Source of the DNA: Wyeomyia smithii
Lineage: Eukaryota; Arthropoda; Insecta; Diptera; Culicidae
DNA length: 64,000 bases
Direction of reading: 5' to 3'
NCBI RefSeq assembly: GCF_029784165.1
Contig: NC_073695.1
Location: 144,622,754-144,686,753, forward strand
Positions 43,988 through 55,618 of the stretch are shown here, one piece after another. Position numbers and translations under genes: made by a program. The first letter of the stretch is position 1. Every line of letters starts with the position of its first letter. The notes beneath the pieces are model-generated. The model made no database searches and had not been told where the DNA came from. It worked only from the letters and a program-made list of their open reading frames with translations.

Positions 43988-44585
43988 CGCTCCAAACACT
44001 TCGTACGGTTGGACAGGGTTCGTCTACGGTCACACAGCCACCTACTGCTGCAACAAGGCACGATGTAGCAAGTGCGGAGGCAATCATGCTGAGACCGCTT
44101 GCAGTGGGGATACTGAAAAGTGTCTTTATTGCGAGGGAACTCGGCATGACCTTCCGGCATGTCCCGCGTACAAACAGCGCGAGGAAAAAATTAAGCGTTC
44201 CCTTAAGGAACGATCAAAGCGCTCTTTTGCAGAAATGCTTAAGAGGGCTGAGCCACCCTTGACAGGAAACATCTTTTCCTTCTTGCCAACTGATGAGGGT
44301 ACATCTGACGATCCCGTCGAAGGGTGTTCCTATGCCTTGCCAAAGGGATCTAGGAAGAGGAGAATGCTCAACTCTCCTTATCTTTCTCGCAAAGGTCGTA
44401 AGATAACCCCTAGCGGAATGACCAATAAGACAACACAAAAAGGAAGCGGTGAAGAAAAACCGAAGCAAGTACCCCCCGGTTTTAATTTCAAATCAAACCA
44501 GGAGTACCCACCGCTTCCTGGGGCACCAAAAACCCCTCGTGCACCCATTTCTCGATCAGAAGATAAAAAGAAACAGGGTTCATAA
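43988..44585 (+). pseudogene. I-group ORF1, C-terminal part with zinc knuckles
   Basis: The frame reads YGHTATYCC, then CSKCGGNHAETAC and CLYCEGTRHDLPAC, giving CCHC-type nucleic-acid-binding knuckles. A basic Ser/Lys/Pro-rich tail follows (KRSLKERSKRSFAEML, KQVPPGFNFKSNQEYPPLPG) and the stop is at 44583-44585. The N-terminal part is absent because the element is truncated near 43988. The first ATG, at 44235, is internal, so this is a remnant. Confidence 0.8.
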
Positions 44586-44735
44586 AATTTTCTGATATTG
44601 TGGACTGGATATTTAAAACATTCAACATACCAGGTCCCCTACAAAATATTCTTCTTGCCCTTCTTCCTACAGTGAAAACCTTTTTGAAGCAACTAGCAGC
44701 AACTTGGCCCCTCATTTCAGCTATTATATCTTTCG

Positions 44736-47700
44736 ATGACTAATACGGCGAAAGAGGTTAGGAATTTTTTCACTGTATTACAGTGGAATTGCAGAAGTAT
44801 CATCCCCAAATTCGATTTATTTTCTCATTTGATGAATACATACAATTGTGACGCATTCGCGCTCTGTGAAACCTTTCTCAATTCGAACGATCAACTCAAT
44901 TTCCACGATTTTAACATTATTCGTCGAGATCGAGACTCACACGGTGGAGGGGTACTTTTAGGGATCAAAAAGTGCTATTCTTTTTTCAGAATCGACCTCC
45001 CCTCGATCTCGAATATTGAAGTTGTTGCCATTCAAACGAATTTGAATGGAAAAGACCTTTGCCTTGTTTCGTTATATATTCCCCCATCCGCGCGGATTGA
45101 ACAGAAGCAACTTCTTGATATAGCAGAATTGCTTCCCGCACCTTTTATGATTTTGGGAGATTTTAACTCTCACTGTTCGCTATGGGGGTCGCTGTACGAC
45201 GACAACCGATCTTCTTTAATTTGTAACTTGATCGACGACTTCAATATGACACTTTTGAATACTGGGGAAGCGACACGTGTACCTAATCCTCCAGCAGGTG
45301 AAAGCGTGCTTGACCTATCCCTCTGCTCGACATCACTAGCGTTAGATTGCCAGTGGAAAGTAATCAACGATCCCCACGGTAGTGATCATCTTCCAATCGT
45401 TATATCAATTGCTAATGGTTCAACTCCCCCGAACCCAATCAATATTTCCTACGACCTTACACGTTATATTGATTGGAAGCGTTATGAGTCTATTATAGCG
45501 GAATCTATCGAGACTCACGAGGAACTTCCTCCGGAGGAAGAATACGCGTTCTTAGCTGGCTTGATAATCGACGCCGCGACTCAAGCTCAGACGAAACCGA
45601 TACCCGGGGTAACGATTAGACAGCGCCCTCCCAACAAATGGTGGGACAAAGAATGCTCTGAGCTGTACGTGCGAAGGTCCGCGGCGTATAAGGACTACCG
45701 GGAGTACGGCACTGTCAACCTGCTTCGAAAGTACGAGGCACTGGGCAGGCAGATGAAGAGCTTAGTAAAGGCGAAAAAACGCGGGTACTGGCGGCGGTTC
45801 GTAAACGCGTTGTCGAGGGAAACAGCGATGAGCACTCTTTGGGATACCGCCAGGCGCATGCGGAACCGTGACGTTTCGAATGAGAGTGAGGAGTATTCAG
45901 ATCGCTGGATACTCGATTTTGCCAAAAAGGTCTGTCCGGACTCTGTACCGGAACAGAAAACCTTTCGCGACGCGTTTATAGTAACTACGGAAGAGCCTCC
46001 ATTTTCGATGTTGCAATTTTCAATGGCTCTCCTGTCGTGCAACAATAAGGCTCCAGGGTTAGATAGAATAAAATTCAACCTGTTGAAGAATCTTCCCGAC
46101 TCTGCAAAAAGACGCTTGTTGAATTTGTTCAACAAGTTTCTTGAGCTAAATATTGTTCCGCATGACTGGAGGGAGGTAAAAGTCATTGCTATTGGGAAAC
46201 CCGGGAAACCTGCCTCTGATCACAATTCATATAGGCCGATTGCGATGCTCTCTTGCCTCCGGGAATTAATGGAGAAAATGATCCTCTTACGATTAGACAA
46301 ATGGGTCGAAACAAACGGTTTACTTTCAGATACTCAATTTGGCTTTCGCCGGGGCAAAGGGACGAACGATTGCCTAGCGTTGCTTTCTACTGAAATTCAA
46401 GTCGCATTTGCTCGGAAAGAGCAAATGGCTTCTGCGTTCTTGGATATTAAGGGGGCTTTTGACTCTGTCTCTGTAGAAGTTTTAAGCGCGGAACTTCATT
46501 CGCAGGGACTTTCACCAAATTTGAATAACTTTTTGCTCAACTTGTTGTCAGAAAAGCATATGTATTTCTCACATGGCGATTCGACAACTTCCCGAATTAG
46601 TTACATGGGCCTTCCCCAAGGCTCATGTTTAAGTCCTCTCTTATATAATTTTTACGTCAATGACATCGATGAATGTCTTGCAAATTCATGCACGCTAAGG
46701 TAACTTGCAGACGATAGCGTTGTATCCATTACTGGTAGCGAGGCTAGCGATCTGCAAGGACCATTGCAAGATACCTTAGACAATTTGTCTGAATGGGCTC
46801 TTAAGCTGGGTATCGAATTCTCTCCGGAGAAAACTGAGTTGGTCGTTTTTTCTAGGAAGCATAACCCAGCTCAGCTGCAGCTCGTACTAACGGGTAAAAC
46901 GATCTCTCAGGTTTTAGTCGCTAAATATCTCGGGGTCTGGTTCGACTCTAAATGCACCTGGGCTTGTCATATTAGGTATCTGACACGAAAATGCCAACAG
47001 AGGATTAATTTTCTTCGTACGATTACCGGAACCTGGTGGGGAGCCCACCCAGGAGACCTTCTGAGGTTATACCAAACAACAATACTGTCAGTTCTTGAGT
47101 ACGGTTGTTTCTGCTTTCGCTCCGCTGCGAACACGCATATTTTGAAACTAGAAAGAATACAATATCGTTGTTTGCGTATTGCCTTGGGTTGCATGCAGTC
47201 GACCCATACGATGAGTCTTGAAGTGTTAGCGGGTATTCTTCCGTTGAAACATCGTTTTTGGAATCTCTCTTACCGGTTGCTAATTCGATGCACAGTTATG
47301 AACCCATTAGTAATTGAAAATTTCGAGAGGTTGGTCGACCTTCAATCTCAATCCAGATTTATGACTTTATATTTTGACTATATGGCTCAAGATATTAATC
47401 CTTCTTCATACGATTCCTCCAATGTCGCACTTTTAGATACTTCTAATAATGCTATATTCTTCGACACCACCATGAAACAAGACATTTCTGGTATCCCGGA
47501 TCAATTGCGACCCCAAGAGATCCCTAAGATTTTTTCCAATAAGTTTAAACATGTTAGTTATGATAAAAGGTTTTACACTGACGGATCTAATCTAGATGAG
47601 TCCACTGGCTTCGGTGTTTTCCACGAAAATTTTACCGCCTCCTACAAACTCGATGCTCCTGCTTCCGTGTACATCGCAGAACTTGCTGCTATTCAGTACT

Positions 47701-48419
47701 CTCTTGGAATCATCGAAACCCTACCCATAGACCACTACTTCATCTTCACAGATAGTCTCAGTGCCCTTGAGGCTCTGCGATCGATGAAGCCTGTGAAGCA
47801 CACCCCGTATTTCCTGGGGAAAATACGGCGGTTTTTAAGTGCTTTAACAGATAAAAATTACCGGGTTACCTTAGCGTGGGTCCCTTCTCATTGCTCGATT
47901 CCGGGTAATGAAAAGGCTGACTTTTTACCTAAGGTGGGTGCTATTGATGGCGGTATTTATGAAAGACCAATTGCTTATGATGAATTTTATAGCATTTTGA
48001 GTCAGAGAACACTCAACAGTTGGCAATCATCATGGAACTCAGATGAACTGGGACGGTGGCTACATTCCATTTTTCCTAAGGTATCGACGAAAGCATGGTT
48101 CAAGGGGTTGGATGTAGGTCGGGACTTCATTCGCGTGATGTCCAGACTTATGTACAATCACTACACGTTAAACACGCATCTCTTTCGTATAGGGCTTGTA
48201 GACAGTAATCACTGCGTTTGTGGCGATGGCTACCATGACATCGAGCATGTTGTTTGGTCGTGTACCGAATACTGTGATGTTAGGTCCGAGCTTATAGATT
48301 CCCTCCGGGCCCGAGGAAAACAACCGAACGTACCCGTTAGAGACATTCTGGGAAGCGGTGATCTCCAGTACATGACACAACTGTACTGTTATTTGAAAAA
48401 GACTGACATTAAAATTTGA
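44736..48419 (+). pseudogene. I-group ORF2: endonuclease, RT and RNase H, one internal stop
   Basis: The frame of 1227 codons carries a single TAA at 46701-46703, where a CAA codon would give Gln. It lies directly before the LADD catalytic box. Endonuclease: LQWNCRSI, LCETF (Glu45), HGGGVLLGI, SLYIPPS, ILGDFNSH (141-144) and GSDHLPIV (216-218). RT: APGLDRIKF, YRPIAMLSCLRELMEK, TQFGFRRGKGTND, AFLDIKGAFDSV, GLPQGSCLSPLLYN. RNase H: YTDGSN, AELAAIQYS, FTDSLSALEAL, WVPSHCSIPGNEKAD. A Cys/His finger (CVCGDGYHDIEHVVWSC) ends the protein. The truncated product would lack the RT active site. Confidence 0.9.
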
Positions 48420-48719
48420 TATTCTTTTGTCTATTTGTCAGAATACCCGTATACGACGCTGGAGACACGAACACGAAGAGCCTAAATCTATGTTTAAAAA
48501 ACAAAAAAGAACACCAGTCGAATCACAAATAGATCGTATATCTTAATTAATTTTAAGCAAGAATTGTATTTCCCTCCTCTCACCTTAAATCCCCACTAGC
48601 TCGTAGTCGGCCGCGAGAATAAATAAAAGGCCTCCCTCTTTTCCCTGCTAACGTAGAATTAATACGAATTGTACTTGGCTCAGTAAAACAGAAAATGTAT
48701 CGTGCCGTGTCAAATAAAC

Positions 48720-49299
48720 TAATTTTAAACATAAACCTACATTTTTATATCTATGATTCAGCATCCAGCCGCTACCGAATATATAATGTGTGCGGTATAT
48801 ACAAAGCTTTGTTAACCCTACCCAAGCGCAAAACGATGCTTGCGTTTTCGTTTGCCCGCGGCGCTGCTGCCACGTTCATATGGCGCTCCCGGCACGTTAC
48901 ACGGGCTCGCGCCGGTAAGCGTTATTTCATTTATAATACTTCTTCAAGCGATTATTATGAACTTTTTCAAGTTTATTGCCATTTCTAAAGTAGCGTTCTC
49001 ATGAATAAGTGAAATTGCTAAGTGCATTGAAAATGCTTATCAATCATAAACGCGCGTGTTAAGTTCTCTGTGCGTGATATTTGATGAGTCACAGTGAAAC
49101 GACACGGTTGATGGTTGTTAGTTGAATGAATGTTTTATTTTTCCAAATATTCTTACAGATCTCCTGCTGGAGACACTTGAAGCACCGATATCTTTGTGTG
49201 CTATGTACACGATCACCAATCGAGTCATCATGTACATGCGAAAGAGAGAAAGATATTTTCATTGAAACTTCATAACTGTACACTTGGTAACAGCATGGT
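48720..49299. other. Unassigned sequence between I-group element and integrase fragment
   Basis: No gene recognised. A 97-codon plus-strand frame at 48695-48988 starts in the I-group 3' region and is not convincing. A GC-rich patch (48840-48920) stands out from AT-rich surroundings. The part from 49090 on, with AATGTTTTATTTTTCC, could be a decayed LTR of the neighbouring integrase fragment, but I cannot show it. Confidence 0.35.
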
Positions 49300-49795
49300 T
49301 CAATAAATCAGAAATGCGACACTTCTGTTTTTGTCGCTCCAAATTCGAGGCATTGAACTAAAGGTTCGATGCCGGATAGAACTGACATTCTCAGCATGTT
49401 TTCCACTGATGTGGTCTGCTGGAAGTGTGAAATCGAAAGGAGTGAAGTTGTTGTCTGTGCTCGGGGTTGTGTAGTAGGCAAAAAAATAAAAAGGCAACTA
49501 CTCATCCCAATCGTTTGTGCGTTCGTTTGCAAACATTCTCAAATACTCGTTCAAACATTTGTGGTTGCGCTCTAAGGCACCGATCGTTTGGGGGTGGTAT
49601 ACCGTTGAACAGGTATGATTTAACTGTAGTAAATTGCATACTTCGTCGAAAACTCCCTTGTATTCTGTTCCTTGGTCTGTTTTGACGCATTTCATTTTTT
49701 TTACAACTGCTCTGGCAATTGAAACGGCTCTTTTATCCGGAACGGGAATTGCGATCACATACTTGGAAAGATCGCATTGCACAGTGGGGCGACTC
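49300..49795 (-). pseudogene. Ty3-type integrase core fragment (second LTR retrotransposon)
   Basis: The minus-strand piece 49498-49795 reads SKYVIAIPVPDKRAV, then KTDQGTEYKGVFDEVC (second catalytic Asp), then HPQTIGALERNHKCLNEYL (catalytic Glu). After a frameshift at about 49498 it continues FAYYTTPSTDNNFTPF in 49390-49497. The first catalytic Asp, zinc domain and all other pol parts are missing. The sequence differs from the integrase at 52178-53458, so it is from another family. Confidence 0.8.
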
Positions 49796-50282
<487 letters not shown>

Positions 50283-50603
50283 ATAATGTGACGAATGACA
50301 TTCGTTCAATAAAAAAAATATATTTCCACTTGCTTGTTACACAGCACTACTAAGACTAAATTTTGATACCTATTGCTAAACCTTTTTGTTAGTCGATTTT
50401 GGTGAGTCAGCATTTGATGTCGTCGTCGTCCACGTTGGTGTGTCTCCTGGCTGGCGTTGGTTCTTCGTGCTGTTGCTATGTTGCTTTTGGCTGCGTCGGC
50501 ATTTGTGTTGTGCGTCGATCGCGGTGGACGATCGATGTGGCTTATTGGGTGCAAGGGTGTTTCTTCCGTTCGTACTGGTTACCAGGGTAGCTCTCTCGTA
50601 ACG
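50283..50603 (-). repeat. 3' LTR of the errantivirus-like element, about 321 bp
   Basis: The stretch from ATAATGTGACGAATGACATT to the base next to the polypurine tract is the 3' LTR. The first 85 bases recur at 57192-57274 (the 5' LTR) with small changes: AAAAATATATG versus AAAAAAAATATAT. The outer side touches (TA)n. Confidence 0.8.
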
Positions 50604-50614
50604 TCTCCCCTCTT
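50604..50614 (-). promoter_or_regulatory. Polypurine tract (AAGAGGGGAGA on minus strand)
   Basis: An 11-base purine run lies directly upstream of the 3' LTR on the coding strand, the position expected for plus-strand DNA priming. Confidence 0.75.
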
Positions 50615-50700
50615 AAGTGTCAAGCGTCCTCGATTGACTTCCGGTTCTGGGGTACCGTTTATTTTGGATATGGGATGCTTTAAGTCTCCTAAGGATGTTT

Positions 50701-52181
50701 CTATGTCTTCAGGGTTTTGCAGATTTGCCTCCTTGTTTTTTGTAAGAGTTTGGGGATTGCTATACCGTGGATGGTATTTTTACGCCTCTGGAAATAAAGC
50801 AGAATTAAGAGTATCGCCACAAATGTGGCAAATGTTATCGTTCCTATTGCATTTTGGTGGAATAGTCGGATTTTGACCTTTGTTAGCTCCTCGATATTTT
50901 CGAGATTCGAGTGGTGTATTTCTTCGATGCTTGGTTTGCTTTTGTTGATTTCAATCTTGCTTCCAAAGAGTGGTAAGAAGTAGTCTGGTTGATCTACCGT
51001 TTCTGTATTGGTTCCAAAGGTAAAGTTTGAAATTTTTACCGTACAATTGCCTGTTTCCACAATGGTGGGCGTTGATATCATCCGGTTGTCTGCACATGAG
51101 TCGAGTATCTCGATTGCTGTGTTGGTGTCTACTAGTATGACTCCTGGTTTGATTTCGCTTATCCTTATCTGGTTCTGTGTCTTGACGGTTGAACATTTCA
51201 CTTGTCTGTTTGTTATGATGCTGTAGATACAATTATCTTGGAGTTGGTGAGAGCTTCCACATAGAACGCATACGTTTTTCTGTTCGTAAATTGTTTCTAG
51301 GTCCTTGCAACATACTGCACGTTCGTATCGATTCTGCTTCCGTTTGTGTAGATGGCTTCCAGTTGTAGTAGTTCTTATTCTTTTGTGTCGACAATCGGTA
51401 TCTTTACAATTATGAAAATAAGATTGTCTTTAACTATTACTATACAATTTACAAATTCTGATAATTCATTTTCAAAATTAATGTGGATATGCTGATCTTC
51501 TAGTTTTCTATGGATGTATTGTTTTTCGCTTTCAGTAAGGATATTTAAGTTTAGCAGATTTGATTTCGCAAATGTTACTTGTTCTCCTAAATCTTCTAAG
51601 ATTTTAATCAGGATGTCAAGATTAAGTATTAGATTCATGATCTCGATTTCATCGTTTAAATGGTTAATACTATTAAAGGCTTGTACTTTTATCTTTCTTA
51701 CTGTGTCTGATATTTTGTTAACCATGTTTTGGATGCCTAGATTGATTTTAACTTGCTTATTTTGATTTTGAATGAGATGATTTTCGGTTTTTTCTATCGT
51801 CTCTAAGTTGCTGTTGATGAGGTCTAAATCGTCTTGATCGGGGTTTCCTGCCACTAATTTGAATAATTCTCCGAAGCCGTTAATCAATCCTCTTCTCTGT
51901 CGTTTTGGTGATAGGTTTTTGAGTATGTTATGGGCTCTTTTGAGTTTGAAGTCGAGGGTGTCCATCAAATGGTCTGTTGCGTTTAGGTTGCTGGCTAGTC
52001 TTTCTATGTGTTCTAGGTTCTTCCTTATTTCGTCCAGGTCTACTTTGTGCATCATTCTATTGTAGCCTATTCTAATTCTAGCTGATCCAAGTTTGAATGC
52101 GATCAGTCCGTTCGAGCCAGAAATGTCTCTGTACATTGTTGCTGTTGCCATAGATAAACATCTGCAATTAAAGAAAATCAA
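50701..52181 (-). pseudogene. env: env gene of the errantivirus-like element (broken)
   Basis: Two minus-strand pieces. The first (51375-52181, 268 codons) contains a basic cleavage-type site KRQRRGLING at residues 93-101, followed by a fusion-peptide-like segment and heptad-like helices. It ends at a nonsense codon. The second (50701-51201) has a membrane anchor (GTITFATFVAILLILLYF) and a short basic tail. Between them the frame is lost by a stop near 51375 and at least one shift near 51260. F-type env proteins of this kind mediate membrane fusion in errantiviruses. This copy cannot make a full-length one. Confidence 0.82.
52150..52178 (-). promoter_or_regulatory. Candidate env splice acceptor
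   Basis: On the minus strand, a pyrimidine-rich TTTTCTTTAATTGCAG ends at 52162, immediately after the integrase stop and just inside the env frame. Errantivirus env is expressed from a spliced subgenomic RNA, so a 3' splice site here fits. No transcript evidence is available. Confidence 0.55.
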
Positions 52182-53458
52182 GATTTGAATCTATTTTTGT
52201 GTATTTTTACTCCATTATGGTCCACGAAGGTGAGATCTTGGTTTTCATTAATCGTTACAATTTTATAAGGTTCTTTGTCTTTTGTAAGTCTCTGTGCTAT
52301 TCTAACGTTAACCTTTTGATCTGGCTCAAGCTCTTTTGGTATTGTTTTCGTTTCGTTAGAGTCCTGAACTTTTGATTTTTTTCTTTCCATCAAGACTTTG
52401 ATGGCTGAATGCAGTTTAGAATAGTTCTCGAAAATTTCTCCTGTGTTGGTGGTACAACCTCTGTTAAAAACGACATCTCTTGGTTTAGCGTTTATTGCTA
52501 AGTGTACAGTGTTGTTATATATGTCAACAAGTATGTTCATTATTTCTGTGAATGTTAGGTTATTGTATTTTGATTGGCAAGATCTATAAAGTTCTATGAG
52601 CGTGGAATGGAACCGTTCCACTATTCCGTTCGAATTACTGTTACTGGCGTAATGTATGTCAATATTTAAATTTTGGAGGTATCCTATGAAGTCGATTGAT
52701 CTGAATGCTTGTTCTTGGTCACAAATTATTGTCGTGGGTCGTCCAAACTGTCTTATGTGTTCCGTGATTGCTTGTTTGATGTCAACGATAGCCCTTGTAT
52801 TTAATGGTATTAAATTTGCAAATTTAGAAAAAGAGTCGACAATCGTCAACATTTTCTGATTTTTCATAAAGAATATGTCTTTGTGTACTTTATCAAATGT
52901 GCCTGATGGTTCGTTTGATTTTTGAATAAGCTTCGGTGGATTTCTGTCGTATTTGCAGCGTCTGCAGATAGGACAGCCATTAATGTAGATTTTTATTTTT
53001 TTATCAAGGCCTGGAAAGAAAAATTGTTGCGTGATTTGAGCTTTGTTTTCTCCCATGCCTCGGTGTCCTAATTCATGGGTTGTTCTTATGATCTCATCTT
53101 GTTGGGACTCCAATCTTACGTCCTGTAGGATCTTTTCTGAAATTAGAATCTTGTAATTATTTGTGTAGAAATGTTTCTTGTATGTTTTCTGAAGTAGTTG
53201 AGCCAGACTGATGGGAACCTTGAGGCAATTTACTTGTTTCGGGCTTAGGTATTTTTTGAATATCTCTACTATATCTTCCTCAGTATACTGACGATTTATT
53301 ATCGTATACCGGAGGTATTTTGGAAAAATTTGTTCGTATGCAGTACTGCTGAAATTTGCTATTTTGAATACTATTTGATTTCTGAATGTGTTTATAGGTT
53401 TTTCGGTATACTGAATATAGTGGTCGTCGCTGATATCTGCGGAAGTGAACAGTTTCAA
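52178..53458 (-). CDS. pol: Integrase region of pol, errantivirus-like element (open, 426 codons)
   Basis: This is the only long intact frame of the element, though it lacks its own start because pol upstream is frameshifted. The zinc domain HHCC is H128, H132, C162 and C165 (HELGH, CPIC). The catalytic core has HKDIF (D194), ICDQEQAF (D247) and GIVERFHS (E281). The C-terminal part (VNVRIAQRLTKD, IHKNRFKS) is the usual basic tail. The enzyme would insert the double-stranded cDNA into chromosomal DNA. The stop at 52178-52180 overlaps the start of the env frame. Confidence 0.85.
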   Translation of the reverse strand: MKLFTSADISDDHYIQYTEKPINTFRNQIVFKIANFSSTAYEQIFPKYLRYTIINRQYTEEDIVEIFKKYLSPKQVNCLKVPISLAQLLQKTYKKHFYTNNYKILISEKILQDVRLESQQDEIIRTTHELGHRGMGENKAQITQQFFFPGLDKKIKIYINGCPICRRCKYDRNPPKLIQKSNEPSGTFDKVHKDIFFMKNQKMLTIVDSFSKFANLIPLNTRAIVDIKQAITEHIRQFGRPTTIICDQEQAFRSIDFIGYLQNLNIDIHYASNSNSNGIVERFHSTLIELYRSCQSKYNNLTFTEIMNILVDIYNNTVHLAINAKPRDVVFNRGCTTNTGEIFENYSKLHSAIKVLMERKKSKVQDSNETKTIPKELEPDQKVNVRIAQRLTKDKEPYKIVTINENQDLTFVDHNGVKIHKNRFKS

Positions 53459-55226
53459 GATAGATAGGTTTCGGATTCTGAGTCTGGTGCTTGAGCTAGT
53501 ACGAAACTAGTATCGTTCTCTTGTTCATTCATGTTGATGTAAGTTTCGTCAGGTTTGATTCTCGAAAGTGCGTCTGCTATTACATTTTGCTTGCCTGGTT
53601 TATACACTAGCTCATAATCAAATTCTTCGAGTGCTAATTTACCTCTATACGGTGGTTCGCGTTGGTCATGGAAAATGTGAGGGGTTGATGGTCCGTGAAT
53701 AATTTAAATTTTCGACCGTACAGATAGGGTCTGAAGTGTTTGACGGCCCAAACGATAGCCAAGAACTCCTTTTCCGTGGTTGAGTATCTTTCCTCAGTCA
53801 CGTTTAGGGTTCTCGATGCATATGCGATCGGTCTATCTCTGCCAATAGGCCCCTGCGATAGGACCGCGCCTATTGCGTAGTCGCTGGCGTCTGTTGTGAG
53901 AGTAAACTCTTTGCTAAAATCTGGATATATGAGTATGGGGTCTAAAGTTAAAATTTTCTTACATTTTTCAAAACATTCTACCATATCAGGTGTAATTATA
54001 AAGTCGGCTTCTTTCCTGAGAAGCGACGTGAGTGGCTTTACCATTTTTGCGAAATCTTTTATGAATCGCCTGTAATAACCAAGCGTTCCCAAAAATTGTC
54101 GAACTTCTTTCTCGCATTTAGGTATAGGCCATTTTCTTATCACCTCGATTTTGTCCGTGTTGGGGCGTACGCCTTCTTCAGAGACCGTGTGACCCAAAAA
54201 TTGTGTTTCTTTGCGGAAAAATTCACACTTATCTAATTGTATTTTAAGTCAGCTTCTCTTAATTTCCCTAGGACCAATTTCAAATGTGTTACATGTTCTT
54301 CCAGAGAGCCCGAGAACACAATTATGTCGTCCATATAGACGAAGCAGCATACTCCTGTTAACTCTCTCAGAATACAATCCATGACCCTTTGGAATGTGGC
54401 TGGTGCATTTTTCAGTCCGAATGGCATACGTGTAAATTCGTATTTGCCGCCGTTAACTGAAAAAGCCGTTTTCTCCGTATCTTCACCCGCTAATTGAATT
54501 TGGTGGAACCCAGACACTAGGTCTATGGTGGAGAAATATTTTGCCCTTCCTAACTTATCCAGAATATCTGTGATTGGATATTTATAGTTTATTGTTTTTT
54601 CGTTTAGTTTTCTGTAATCGATCACTAAACGGAATTTTTTTCGTCCTGATGCATCGGATTTTTTTGGGACTACCCATACAGGCGAAGTGTATGGTGAGAT
54701 TGACTCCTTTATGATCCCAGCTTTAAGCATCTTTTTGATTTGTTCTTGAACTTCTTTCTCGTACGTACGGATATTTATAAGATTTTGAGTGTACGGGAAT
54801 GTTATCTGTGGTTCGAATATTATGTTTAATTTTGTGGGTGAACGAGAGTTTATCTGTTTCCACATATAAGATTTCTTTGTTTTGTTCGATGACTGATCTA
54901 AGTGCTTTTTTTTCTTCGTCGTTCATGTGGTTGTTTCTAATTGTGTAGTAAGAGGGGTCAACGTTTTTTGGTAGTTCTATCAAGTCGAATGGGTCGTCGT
55001 CCTGTTCGGTTGTTTGTATTGCGTGCTTTTGTAGCTCGTAATTATCATTTTGAATATTAATTTCGTTGCTGTTTACTTCGATTGGTGTTTTCTTATTGTT
55101 TTGTATTGCTATGAAGGCTACTTTGTTTGAACTTTTATATAGACCGGGTAAAACGGAAAAATTTTCATAAGTCTTTTCTTCTGCTATTATAAAGTCTCCG
55201 TCCTGCTCTGTTCTGACTTTGATCAT
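53459..55226 (-). pseudogene. pol: Reverse transcriptase and RNase H of pol (multiple frameshifts)
   Basis: The pieces in order are: 54723-55226 (N-terminal connector), 54233-54865 with RT motifs SPVWVVPKKSD, FRLVIDYRKLN, FSTIDLVSGFHQI, FTRMPFGLKNAP and VYMDDIIVFSG, then 53634-54197 with GTLGYYRRFI, TTDASDYAIGAVLSQ and LFTDHQPLTF (RNase H). The frame changes near 54770, again near 54240 (one base short in an A-run), and again near 53660. After that an open stretch with YELVYKPGKQNVIADALS leads toward integrase. No single complete RT can be made. Confidence 0.85.
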
Positions 55227-55618
55227 TTAAAATTCATGTGCCGAAATATTTACTTTGTGTCCCTCTGAATACTTTTTTTCTAGTTGTAAAGTTTTTCTGC
55301 CTATCTTTAGTGTATTCTTTCTGATATCTAATTGTGCGTTCAGGTCTCTCAAAGTTTCGTATCCGATCAGTCCATCATGAAAATTGAAAACGTAAAATTA
55401 AATTTTTTTGTTGATCTGAAAAATGTCGAATGAGGCTGATTTTTCGATTTTATGTTTGCCTCTTATATTTGTTACCTGTATTCCCGTTTCGGGCTTGCAA
55501 TTTTCAGGGTTTACGTGCCTAGGCGAGATATAATTGTTATTGGCTCGTGTGTCTACTAGAAATTCCAGGTCGTCTTTGGTTGTCTGAATTTCGAAATATG
55601 GAATGAAGTTGTTGTTTT
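55227..55618 (-). pseudogene. pol: Protease region (altered active site, internal stop)
   Basis: Minus-strand translation gives EFLVDTRANNNYIS, where retroviral-type aspartic proteases have D-T/S-G. The Gly is Arg here (CGA, near 55554). A TAA interrupts the frame at about 55400, and the flap or C-terminal motif DGLIGYETL follows. Both changes indicate an inactive protease. Confidence 0.7.

Larger units (their letters stand above)
43988..48719 (+). mobile_element. I-group non-LTR retrotransposon with RNase H (5'-truncated)
   Basis: The plus-strand element starts inside ORF1 (zinc-knuckle region). It has a 150-bp spacer, then ORF2 with endonuclease, RT and RNase H, then a 3' region of about 300 bp ending near AAATAAACTAATTTTAA. 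RNase H after RT is typical of the I group (I, Nimb, Loner and relatives). The exact clade needs a tree. Damage is limited to the 5' truncation and one nonsense codon. Confidence 0.85.
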
